DNA from: CAVPXC01 sp963709505
GTDB lineage: Bacteria > Chloroflexota > Anaerolineae > JAAEKA01
Direction: 5' to 3'
NCBI GenBank assembly: GCA_963709505.1
Contig: CAVPXC010000015.1
Location: forward strand, 62,001-126,000
DNA length: 64,000 bases
The position numbers and the translations under genes are program-made. Of this stretch, positions 19,515 to 27,508 are shown in pieces. Positions within the stretch are counted from its first letter, which is position 1. Each line of letters opens with the position of its first letter. The notes under the pieces were generated by a model, which was given only the letters and a program-made list of their open reading frames with translations, made no database searches and was not told where the DNA came from.

Positions 19515-19591
19515 ACGTACGGCTGATCGGCGGCGTGAGGTTACCGACCTTGCTACTATTCTATCACCTGCCTGAGGGGGCGTCAAACACC
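19515..19591 (-). promoter_or_regulatory. Promoter and possible operator of the Uma2 gene (copy 2)
   Basis: TTGACG (19581-19586), a 17-base spacer and TAGAAT (19558-19563) on the minus strand. A 13-base dyad at 19538-19550 corresponds to the stronger palindrome of copy 1. The element overlaps the last bases of the SARP gene, which ends at 19583. Confidence 0.65.
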
Positions 19592-22500
19592 TTCCAATTG
19601 ACTGTAACGATCTGATCTCAGCCCCAGCTCCAACGCCTCATCGATGTTCAGAGGTTTGATGGACGCCAACGGGCGGAGCGTTGGATCGATCAGCCGGCCT
19701 GCGGCCCGACTGATCGTCTCTTGGCTGGCGGAAGGGTGGCTTTGCGCAAAGCGAAACAGCGTGGTCGCTATCGCCTTTCTGCCCATAACCCAAGCACGAT
19801 CGGCCAGTCCGGCAACGACATCCACCAGGAGGCTCTCAGCGTGGATTTCCTGCCCTAATGCAGCGGCCTCTCGATAGGCCGACAGCGCCGCCGCATAGTC
19901 ACCGCGGGCTACCGTCACAGTCCCGAGTTGCAGCAGGGAATGCACCAGATCGAATTGGTTGCCGGTGTCGCGAGCCACTCGCAGGGCCCGTCCAACGTGG
20001 TCCTCGGCGGCAGATAGATCGCCGGCCTGCATGGCGATCTGGCTGAGAGAAAGCGACAGGCTCGCCACAATGTAAGGGCGATCCATCTCGTCCAGGACCT
20101 GGCGACATTGCTCTACATAGGTCATCGCTTCGATGAAACGGCCCTGCCCAGCAGTGAGGACGGCCAAGTGATCGTATGCGCCGGTGAGTAAGTAGCGACT
20201 GCCGGTTCGACGAGCGACGTCCAGGCTGCCCTTCAGATGAGTTTCGGCTTGTTTGGCGTTGCCGCGCAGGAATTCGACATAACCCGCGTTGTCCAGTGCT
20301 GCGCCGATGCCCCATGCATGCCCTGCTTCCTGATAGGCCACCGCGGCAGCCAAAAACCACTGCACTGCCTGGCCCAGGTCACCCAGGCCATACCAGGCGG
20401 CGCCCAGGTAGAGCCGGGCGTGCCCGACGTCGCGATGAGGTCGATGGGATTCCAAAAGCGCCAGCGCCTTCTCTGCGTCCTCCCTGGCCGACTCGAACTC
20501 GCCGAGGCGAAAGCGAAAGGCAGCGCGCAGTGCCATAACCCGCCCCAAGCCCAAGCCGGCCCCTGGCTGCCGGTCCGTTGATTGCAGCGCACGCACCGCA
20601 TCCTGGGTGAGATCCACACATTCCCGATAGCGTCCCTGGATATCGAAAAAGTAGAGAAAGCTCTCAATAAACGGCTCCAGCAGCGCAGCCTCGGCCTGCT
20701 GGACGCCCCAATCCCATGCCGTGCGGATGTTATCGGCCTCACGCAGCATCCATTGCAGTGCCAGCCGATCTTGCTCCCCATGGAATTCATGCTCCCGACG
20801 GCCGGTCGAGCCCGGCAAAGTGCTGCGCGTGACGGCTGCGCGCTGCTGTGGCCTGCGGGCCTTGTGACAACCTGTCGCCGGCAAACTGCCGCACCAATGG
20901 GTGCATATCGAAGCGGCCGGTGTCGTCCATCCGCAGCAGTGACCGGTCAACCATCGTTTGGAGGAGAGGAAGGCCGGCGTGTGCCACAGCCTGGGCTGCA
21001 GCCTGGTCGAAGCCGCCTCGAAAAACGGAGAGCTGCGCCAGGGCCACCTGCGCCTCGCTCTCCAGCAGCGTCCAGGAGTGTTCGAAGACAGCGGCCATGC
21101 TGCGATGCCGTTCGGGGATATCGTAGGCGGTGCTTGCTAGCAGCGCCACTCCACGCGCCAATTCTTCGGCAATCTGGGCTGGGGACAGAGTGCGCGTCCA
21201 CGCGGCCGCCAGTTCGATGGCCAACGGCAGGCCCTCGGTCAACTGACAAATGCGCGTCACGGCTTCGCCGGCGCCTGCATCGAGAACAAAATCGGGGCGG
21301 ACGCGATGGCTGCGACGGACAAAGAGTTGCACGGCTGGATACGACTGCACGTCCCCGCGTCCGTTGCCGGCAGGAAATGGCAGGCCGGCGAGGTCGACCA
21401 GCCACTCGGCCGCCAGATTCAATCGCTCGCGCGAGGTAATCAGCAACTTTGCGGCGGGCGCCTGTTGGAGGATGCGCCACACCAGGTCGAGGGCCGCCTT
21501 TCCTATCAGATGCTCGAAGTTGTCAAGCACCAACAACAGCTCTCTGTGCCGCAGGAAATTCAGCAGTTGCACGTCAGGCGGCTCAGCGCCTGCCAAGGGT
21601 AGGCCTAAAGCATCGGCCAACGACCACGGGAGGGCGGCAGGGTTGTCCACCCCAGCCAGTTGGGCCAGCCAGACGCCGTTGAGCAACGCCGGCTCGGCAG
21701 CCGCCGCAGCCTCTAGCGCCAGGCGGGTTTTGCCTACGCCGCCTGGGCCGAGAAGCGTCACCAAGCGGCTGGTGGGGGAGGCCAGCAAGCGGAGCAGCTC
21801 GGCCAGTTCGTTTTCGCGGCCGACGAAACCTGTCGTCAGCGCGGGCAGGTTGTGACGTGCGCCGCGCATCGCCAACCGGATGCGCTCATACAGCGCGTTG
21901 GTCTCGGCTGAGGGTTCTGTGTCGAACTCCTTTTGCAGGATGGTACGGCAGGTCTGGTATTGGGCCAGCGCAGCGCTGCGCTGGCCGCTGCGGGCCAGGG
22001 CCATCATGCGCTGGCGATGCGCCTCCTCGCGCCAGGGGTCCATAGCCAGCAAGCGGCCGGCTGCATCGACTGCACCGGGGTAGTCGCCGGTATTTAGCAA
22101 GAGCTCCGTCAGTTTATCCCAGCCTTGCAAGGCCAGCTCGCGCAGTTGCACCCGCTGCACCAACGCCCAATCTTCAAAATCCGGGGCGTCGCGAACGTAG
22201 AAGCCCTCCAGGAAGTCGCCGCGGTAAAGCGCCAAAGCCTCTCGCAGCAGGCCGATTTGCTGGGCTATCGGCTGGCCGCCGCTGAGGCGCAACAGATTTC
22301 TGAAACCCTCGACGTCGAGAAAATGCGCTGCATTGGGGTTGAAGGCGACCGTCTCGCGTGTAATGAGCAGGTGCGGCTCGGCGAGCTTACGCAGGTTGGT
22401 GAGGGCCTGACGAAGGTTGTTGGCCGCGGCGTCGTCTGGCATCTCGCCCCACAGCAGGCCGGCCAGGGCATCGCGCTGGTGCGGCCGGCCGGTGACGGCC

Positions 22501-22610
22501 AGATACGCCAGCAGGGCGGGGACCTTGCTGGACATGAAACCGGCCACGGTCAGGCCGTTTTGTTTGATCTGCAGTCCGCCCAGCAAACGAATTTCTAAAT
22601 TCGCTGCCAT
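19583..22610 (-). CDS. BTAD/SARP-type transcriptional activator with NB-ARC and TPR domains, one frameshift
   Basis: About 1008 aa with one shift near 20797. The N-terminus (ATG at 22608-22610) is an OmpR-like winged helix ('LEIRLLGGLQIKQNGLTV'). The BTAD tetratricopeptide domain follows at ~95-245 ('EALALYRGDFLEGFYVRDAP'). The NB-ARC ATPase has Walker A 'GPGGVGKTRLAL', Walker B 'LLLVLDNFEHL' and 'GLPLAIELAAAW'. The C-terminal ~400 residues are TPR repeats. This AfsR-like architecture is a signal-dependent activator and is common and expanded in Chloroflexota. The target may be the divergent small gene at 22695 or unlinked genes. An upstream ATG extension from 22688 would overlap its own promoter and is rejected. 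Confidence 0.85.
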
Positions 22611-22660
22611 AATCGGCTCCAACAAATGATTTCCAAACGATGGACGTGTATGATGGAGCA

Positions 22661-22688
22661 AGTATAGCACAATTAGCGAGAGAAGCAA
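22661..22688 (-). promoter_or_regulatory. Promoter of the SARP gene
   Basis: On the minus strand, TTGCTT (22683-22688), a 16-base spacer and TATACT (22661-22666). It lies in the 84-base divergent region shared with the gene at 22695. Confidence 0.55.
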
Positions 22689-22694
22689 GGACCT

Positions 22695-22922
22695 ATGTCA
22701 CACGCCGAGCCTCAGCCACAGCATCAATTCTTCATCCTCGGCCTGCGGCTGCAACCAGATAGCCGTCCGGGTGGGCAACCCGCCTGGCGTATCAGCCTGG
22801 AGGACCCGCACACGACCGAGCGCAGCGGCTTCAAGACCCTGACGGAGTTGAATGCCTTCCTGCAAGTGTGGATGGACGAGAAGGCAAGAAAGGAAGGAGA
22901 TGCTCACGAAGAAGATGAGTGA
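22695..22922 (+). CDS. Small protein of unknown function, divergent from the SARP regulator
   Basis: 75 aa, ATG with aagga just upstream. The product is soluble and acidic at the end ('EGDAHEEDE'), with a central segment 'AWRISLEDPHTTERSGFKTL' and a helix 'ELNAFLQVWMDEK'. I do not recognise a named family. Its divergent placement suggests it is controlled by, or assists, the SARP protein, which is an inference only. Confidence 0.6.
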   Translation: MSHAEPQPQHQFFILGLRLQPDSRPGGQPAWRISLEDPHTTERSGFKTLTELNAFLQVWMDEKARKEGDAHEEDE

Positions 22923-23012
22923 ACTCACACACAAATAATCGACCTCGACGAACTCGCTGTCACGCCAACCACCATCAATCCAATCTTTTCCATGTTACGA
23001 AGGAGCAAACTC

Positions 23013-23609
23013 ATGTCCAACAACACCCTTTTCCGCATCGCCGGTATCTGCGGCATCTTGAGCGCCCTCGCCATGCTGGTTCTCTCGTTTACCAGCGACC
23101 CCAGCAGTGGGATGTCTCCAGTGTTCGCAGTGCCAAACGCCGTGCTAGGGATCATCTTTGTGGCCGGCCTGTATGTTTTGTATCGAAGCGAGGCATCGAC
23201 TTTAAGCCTGATAGCCGCTGCGATCTCCGTGATCGGCTACCTGGTGTTCGTGGTCGCCAGCCTGATGCAGGTTACGTTCCCCAACCCATTGCTCGCTGTC
23301 GCCGACAGTGCAGTCTACATCTTGGGCCTGACGTTGTTCAGTTGGCTGGCCTACCGCACGCACAAGATGCCGCGTCTTTTGGCTTTTGTCGGTTTTCTGG
23401 CCGCCCTTGCAGGGGTAGGCTCCTATATCCTGATGTCGGTCACCGGCGCCAGTGTCACAAGCATGGAGACCCTCCCTCCCGTCTTGATGGCACTGTACTT
23501 CGTCTACCTGCTCGGGGTGGTCGTCTGGCTGGCTTGGACAGGAATCGGCCTGCTACGCCTGAAACCCGAAGCCGCACAGGCGCAGATGGCGAGCGCTGCC
23601 GCTAGCTAG
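23013..23609 (+). CDS. Six-helix membrane protein of unknown function
   Basis: 198 aa; the ATG at 23013 has gaaggag nine bases upstream. Six or so hydrophobic helices cover most of the length ('IAGICGILSALAMLVLSFT', 'AVLGIIFVAGLYVLY', 'VYLLGVVVWLAWTGIGLL'). It resembles the DUF4386-like class of small integral proteins, but the match is only by shape. It is the first gene of a co-directional group leading to RidA, a cupin, a DUF3303 protein and a cytochrome. Confidence 0.65.
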   Translation: MSNNTLFRIAGICGILSALAMLVLSFTSDPSSGMSPVFAVPNAVLGIIFVAGLYVLYRSEASTLSLIAAAISVIGYLVFVVASLMQVTFPNPLLAVADSAVYILGLTLFSWLAYRTHKMPRLLAFVGFLAALAGVGSYILMSVTGASVTSMETLPPVLMALYFVYLLGVVVWLAWTGIGLLRLKPEAAQAQMASAAAS

Positions 23610-23755
23610 CCAGGGTCGCATCGGACCATCGATCACTTGGAGATCTCACAATGCAGGCCGGCGCCGGCCTGGCTGCCAATGGCAAAGCCGGATTTCCCAA
23701 AGCGCTGGCGTACGTATGTTCCGCAAAGCATCATAAAGGAAACGGAGGTCATCTC

Positions 23756-24151
23756 ATGGAACGACGAATCATCAATCCCTGGACGTGGCAGGACGAATTC
23801 GGCTACGTGCAGGCCAACGAAGTGAGCGGGGTGCAGCGCACGCTCTATTGCTCCGGGCAGGCGGCCAACGATGCGCAAGGCGCAGCCGTGCTGGCCGGCG
23901 ACATGCGCGGCCAGATCACCCTAGCCGTGGACAACCTGGAGACCCTGCTGGCCGCGGCCGGCTTCAGCGTCGCCGACATCGTGCGCCTGAACATCTTCAC
24001 CACCGACGTGGACCAGTTCTTCGCCAACTACGACGCCTTCATCGGCCGGCTGGCTGAGGCCGGCTGCCGCCATACCGGATCGCTGATCGGCGTGGCCCGG
24101 TTGGCCTTCCCCGAGATGATGGTCGAGATCGAGGCGACGGCCGTCGCCTGA
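23756..24151 (+). CDS. RidA/YjgF family protein (enamine/imine deaminase type)
   Basis: 131 aa, with ggagg upstream of the ATG. Family features: 'RTLYCSGQAANDAQG', 'AVDNLETLLAAAGFSVADIV', 'RLNIFTTDVDQF', and the C-terminal 'GVARLAFPEMMVEIEATA'. RidA members hydrolyse reactive enamine/imine intermediates of amino-acid metabolism; this one belongs to the broader YjgF group, so the exact substrate is open. A longer in-frame N-terminus from 23651 crosses a GC palindrome and lacks a start signal. Confidence 0.85.
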   Translation: MERRIINPWTWQDEFGYVQANEVSGVQRTLYCSGQAANDAQGAAVLAGDMRGQITLAVDNLETLLAAAGFSVADIVRLNIFTTDVDQFFANYDAFIGRLAEAGCRHTGSLIGVARLAFPEMMVEIEATAVA

Positions 24152-24276
24152 GCGTGATCCAATCTCACCACATTCTCCCAACTCAAGCAGTCACGAACCA
24201 TGAACAGCGCATCCGTTGGCATCAACACCTAATGCCAACACTCAAAGCTTCACCTGTCATCACAAGGAGAACCACC

Positions 24277-24801
24277 ATGCCAATGTCGATCAATTCACCT
24301 AATCGATCCGCTGCGGTCGCCATCGATCCATCCAGCGCAAGCGCCATCGCCCTGTTACCCGGCGGCGGCGAGACTCTCACAGGCATGGGTGTGACCATGG
24401 CCTTCATGACCACCGGCGCGCAAAGCGGCGGCCAGTGGTTGGTCGTGGAATACACCGCCCCGCCGCAGTTCAGCGGGCCGCCGCCGCACTGGCACAAGAT
24501 CACGACCGAGATCTTCTACGTTCTTGAAGGCACACTCACCCTGAGCGCCGGCGACGAGACCATCCATGCCGGTCCGGGAGGTTACGCTTATGTGCCGCCG
24601 GGCACGGTGCATGGCTTCTCCAACCAGACCGATGCGCCGGCCAAATATTTGTTGATCGCCTCGCCAGCCGGGTTGGAGAACTACTTCCACGAGCTGGCCG
24701 AGCTCATCAAGGACGAGCCCTCGTGGCCGCCCAAGGACATGAGCAAGGTTGTGGCGTTGATGGCGAAGTATGATACGTTTCCGCCTCAGGCATTGTCCTG
24801 A
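24277..24801 (+). CDS. Cupin-domain protein
   Basis: 174 aa, preceded by aaggaga. The double-stranded beta-helix is centred on 'PPPHWHKITTEIFYVLEGTL' (metal ligands H-x-H and E) and 'GGYAYVPPGTVHGF' (second motif with P-G-x-x-H). C-terminal residues 130-174 form a helical tail. Single-domain cupins act as dioxygenases, isomerases or sugar-binding sensors; the family here cannot be narrowed from sequence alone. It is the third gene of the group. Confidence 0.85.
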   Translation: MPMSINSPNRSAAVAIDPSSASAIALLPGGGETLTGMGVTMAFMTTGAQSGGQWLVVEYTAPPQFSGPPPHWHKITTEIFYVLEGTLTLSAGDETIHAGPGGYAYVPPGTVHGFSNQTDAPAKYLLIASPAGLENYFHELAELIKDEPSWPPKDMSKVVALMAKYDTFPPQALS

Positions 24802-24831
24802 CTTGAAGTCCACACACTATGGAGGTGAACC

Positions 24832-25113
24832 ATGTTGTTCGTAGCATTCCTCAAACTCAGGTCTGATGCTCCACCGATGGCTGAGGGCGTGGCTCGTCGG
24901 GCCGCATATCAGCCGCCAACGGATGTGCGCATGGTCGCAGAGTACTGGCTCCAAAGCAACGATCCGGCAACAATCGCTATCCTCGAGACCGACAGCGTGA
25001 CTTCGTTGATGGCGATCCGTGCTGTTTGGAGCGACATCTTCGATATCACGTTCGTGCCGGCAATGACGTTGGAAGACGGTCTGGCGGCGGCACAGGCGAT
25101 GGCGCCGCAATAG
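24832..25113 (+). CDS. DUF3303-like small protein
   Basis: 93 aa, with a ggaggtg ribosome site. The pattern fits DUF3303: an opening beta strand 'MLFVAFLKLRSD', a middle 'VRMVAEYWLQSN', then 'IAILETDS' and a closing 'WSDIFDITFVPAMTLED'. These proteins have a ferredoxin-like dimeric alpha-beta barrel shape and no established reaction. A strong hairpin follows the stop. Confidence 0.7.
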   Translation: MLFVAFLKLRSDAPPMAEGVARRAAYQPPTDVRMVAEYWLQSNDPATIAILETDSVTSLMAIRAVWSDIFDITFVPAMTLEDGLAAAQAMAPQ

Positions 25114-25120
25114 CGCCGGT

Positions 25121-25160
25121 GGGGAGGCGAACCGGTCGTAGCTCAACGGTTCGCCTCCCC
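25121..25160. terminator. 14-bp perfect hairpin, probable terminator or attenuator
   Basis: ggggaggcgaaccg (25121-25134) pairs with cggttcgcctcccc (25147-25160), with a 12-nt loop. There is no T run, so intrinsic termination is uncertain. It separates the small enzyme genes from the cytochrome gene. Confidence 0.5.
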
Positions 25161-25277
25161 ATACCACAACTCGGACAAGCCAGGGCCAAACAGGATGAGC
25201 TTCAGATATCACTGATTTCGGTGTTGACATAGATGCGTCTGGAATCGTAGTGACGAGTTTCTGCAGGAGACTACCTC

Positions 25278-26258
25278 ATGATTGCCAATCTTCTTGTCTT
25301 TCTCTTGATCATCGGCCTCGTCGTCTTGTTCGGCTGGCTCACCTATCGGGCCATTCGCGCCAAGAAGCTGTGGGTGAAGATCGTCGGCGGCATCGGCGCC
25401 GGCCTGATGACCTTGCTCTTTGTTGTCGTCGGTTTCATGGGCGCAAAGGGCATGGCGGCCACCTATTTTCCTGGGGCCGGCCCTGCGCCTGACCTCAAGG
25501 TGGCCGGCGTGCCTGAGCAGATCGCTCGCGGCGAGTACCTGGTCAACGTCGCCTGCGCCGGCTGTCACAGCCCGGTGGGACCAGATGGACGCCCCACAGG
25601 CAAGCATCCGCTCAGCGGCGGCTGGAACATCGCCGCGGCCGAGGGCTTTGGCTTCATCGGCGATATGGTGGCGGAGAACCTGACGCCCGGCGGCAAGCTG
25701 GCCAGCTACAGCGACGGCGAACTCTTCCGCGTGCTGCGCCACAGCATCGATCAGCAGGGCCACGAGCTGGGTATGATGGCCTTCATGCCCTACCGCGAGT
25801 TGAGCGACGACGACACCGAAGCCATCATTGCTTACCTGCGCTCGCTGCCGCCTGTGCCCACCACTGGCGCTACCGGTGACAAGATGAACTTCCTCGGCGC
25901 GGTGATGTCCGGCGCAGGCATGTTCGGGGCGGCGCCTCCGCCTGCACCCGCCTCGGTCACCGCACCGCCGCAGGGCGTGACTGCTGAGTATGGCAAGTAT
26001 GTCGCTACCTTCGGCGAGTGCCGCGGCTGCCATGGCCCCGATGCCACCGGCGCGCCGGCCACGTCGGTCAGCGCGGCCATCCCCAACCCGCGTCCGCTCG
26101 TCGCCGCTCACAGCGAGGCGGAGTTCGTCGAGATGATGCGCACCGGCATCCGGCCAGGCGATCGGCCCTTCCCGGATACCATGCCCTGGCAAAACGCCGC
26201 CAAGATGACCGATGACGACCTCGCAGCGCTATACGCCTACCTGACGACACAACCTTAG
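25278..26258 (+). CDS. Membrane-anchored diheme cytochrome c
   Basis: 326 aa. Two N-terminal transmembrane helices ('LLVFLLIIGLVVLFGWLTY', 'IGAGLMTLLFVVVGFM') anchor two c-type heme domains. The first has 'VACAGCHSP' and a possible Met ligand in 'GMMAFMPYREL'. The second has 'GECRGCHGPDATG' and 'DTMPWQNAAKMTDDDLAALY'. Each has the CxxCH site and the closing helix of class I cytochromes c, so it should pass electrons on the outer face of the membrane. The architecture resembles the cytochrome subunit of alcohol/aldehyde dehydrogenases, but no such enzyme is adjacent; the oxidase-cytochrome fusion starts 1.2 kb downstream. Confidence 0.85.
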   Translation: MIANLLVFLLIIGLVVLFGWLTYRAIRAKKLWVKIVGGIGAGLMTLLFVVVGFMGAKGMAATYFPGAGPAPDLKVAGVPEQIARGEYLVNVACAGCHSPVGPDGRPTGKHPLSGGWNIAAAEGFGFIGDMVAENLTPGGKLASYSDGELFRVLRHSIDQQGHELGMMAFMPYRELSDDDTEAIIAYLRSLPPVPTTGATGDKMNFLGAVMSGAGMFGAAPPPAPASVTAPPQGVTAEYGKYVATFGECRGCHGPDATGAPATSVSAAIPNPRPLVAAHSEAEFVEMMRTGIRPGDRPFPDTMPWQNAAKMTDDDLAALYAYLTTQP

Positions 26259-26288
26259 TTTATTGACATATCAGACACGCCAGACAGA

Positions 26289-26325
26289 CCAGACTTCCGA
26301 GGTCTCGGAGACCTCGGAAGTCTGG
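26289..26325. repeat. 17-bp perfect hairpin, REP-like
   Basis: ccagacttccgaggtct (26289-26305) and its exact complement (26309-26325) with a 3-base loop. It ends 12 bases before the TTG start of the next frame. No T run follows on either strand. It looks like an interspersed palindromic element that can also end the cytochrome transcript. Confidence 0.6.
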
Positions 26326-26336
26326 CAGGGTGACCC

Positions 26337-26803
26337 TTGGAGACATCGAACCCACTGCATACCTTTCGCACGACCGGCATTGCGCTACTGGTCAGCGTCG
26401 TGCTCTCTATGATCGGCGCGTTTTCGGCGGCCTGTTTCCGCAAAATTCCGATATCCACCGATTCGTTGGAAAAGTTGACCCTGATCGCCAACGACCGGCT
26501 TGGCTGGACCGCGCAGGCGCTCATCTTTCCGGTTGCACTTCTGGCGACCGCTGTCATCTTCGGCGTCATAACCGCCCACCTGCCCGACCCTGGCCGCGCT
26601 GGCTGGCGTTTGTGGCGACAATTCTGTTCGCCGCTGGAGCCTCCTTTGGCTGTCCATCAGCGTACAGCGCCTGCAACTCGCTTTCGCCGGTCACTGTGGG
26701 CTACCTGGTTCTGACCGCTTTGTTGGGCGTGTTTCATTTGCTCCAAACCAGGCAAACGATGGCTTCATACAGTTACCGGACTGGTTGTCGCACCGTCTCT
26801 TGA
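26337..26803 (+). pseudogene. Small membrane protein, frameshifted
   Basis: A TTG-initiated frame gives about 85 good residues with two hydrophobic helices ('GIALLVSVVLSMIGAFSAA', 'LIFPVALLATAVIFGVIT'). Near 26600 the sensible reading moves to another frame with two more helices ('LAFVATILFAAGASFG', 'VTVGYLVLTALLGVFHLL') ending at 26803. Joined, it would be a four-helix protein of ~155 aa of unknown function. The weak start immediately after a hairpin suggests the original 5' end may be lost. The 3' end overlaps the convergent TetR remnant by about 30 bases. Confidence 0.5.
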
Positions 26804-27240
26804 AGACCCGCGATCAGCATCGCGATCAACCGCCGAAAGCTCTCGTCGCAGTCGAGCGGCAAACCGAACCCCCCAGCCACCTCCAGCGTCGCAAAGCCGT
26901 GGACCACGCTGCGGAGCGCGCGCACGGCGTGCAGTCCATCCTCGCCGCTGAGGCCAAAGGACACCACAACGGCCAAGGCGACGTGAACGACACGTTCTTC
27001 GGCCACCTGCAGCTCGATGTCGACTGGCGTCTGACTGCCCGCAGCCCGCAGGCTCGCCATGTACAGGCCAGGAGACTCCTTGATGTGCTCGCGATACGCT
27101 TGGGCGACGGCCATCGCCGCGTCGGAGCCGGCCTGTCCGATCGCCGCATTGCTGAGACGCTCGCCCAATTTCCTGACATTCAGCAGGCTCAGTTCGCGAT
27201 ACAGGCCGGGCAGCCCGTCGATGTGATTGTATTAAGGAAG
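26773..27240 (-). pseudogene. TetR-family regulator, DNA-binding domain lost
   Basis: The minus strand encodes a full TetR ligand-binding domain of the TetR_C_33 (WHG) type: 'KLGERLSNAAIGQAGSDAAM', 'AYREHIKESPGLYMASLRA', 'AVRALRSVVHGFATLEVAGG' and 'FRRLIAMLIAGLQ'. Reading upstream gives 'YNHIDGLPGLYRELSLLNVR', the end of the recognition helix. With one extra A near 27231 removed, 'TPSLYNHI' appears, but a TAG and unrelated AT-rich DNA precede it. The helix-turn-helix is therefore missing and the protein cannot bind DNA as a normal repressor. The break coincides with the start of the AT-rich segment leading to the giant oxidase gene. Confidence 0.75.
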
Positions 27241-27404
27241 GCGTCTACCATTTAGATTGGGATGGCTTTCTTCTATCCGAAGTTTGCAGCAGTGTTCACC
27301 GCTACATACCCAATGCGGTGTCGCCATGAATAGGAACTTGTAAAAAAACCTGTGATCCATATAATTACGTCCACCGTACGATTTCTGCACGTTTTTCATA
27401 CGTA

Positions 27405-27438
27405 TACTATACAAATATAGTACGTGTTTTGTATAGTA
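27405..27438. promoter_or_regulatory. 11-bp perfect inverted repeat, candidate operator
   Basis: TACTATACAAA (27405-27415) and TTTGTATAGTA (27428-27438) separated by 12 bases, inside a strongly AT-rich 200-base stretch (27241-27450) unlike its surroundings. Each arm also resembles a -10 element. It lies about 70 bases upstream of the oxidase start codon, where a regulator-binding site would be expected. Otherwise the 27241-27508 gap holds no convincing gene. Confidence 0.6.
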
Positions 27439-27508
27439 ATCATAATCACAAGTTATGACAATTCCACACGTTCCTTCAGTAGTGGTTCAAGGAGTAGGAA
27501 GGCCCTCA

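Noticed and set aside
20582..21439. A 285-codon plus-strand frame inside the SARP gene
   Set aside because: Antisense shadow; the minus strand has BTAD, P-loop and TPR features throughout.
25223..25250. A promoter for the diheme cytochrome gene
   Set aside because: TTGACA is present at 25223, but no acceptable -10 occurs at 16-18 bases.
27232..27414. A 60-aa minus-strand gene in the AT-rich segment
   Set aside because: No ribosome site or recognisable domain; it overlaps the dyad and ends at the truncated TetR frame.
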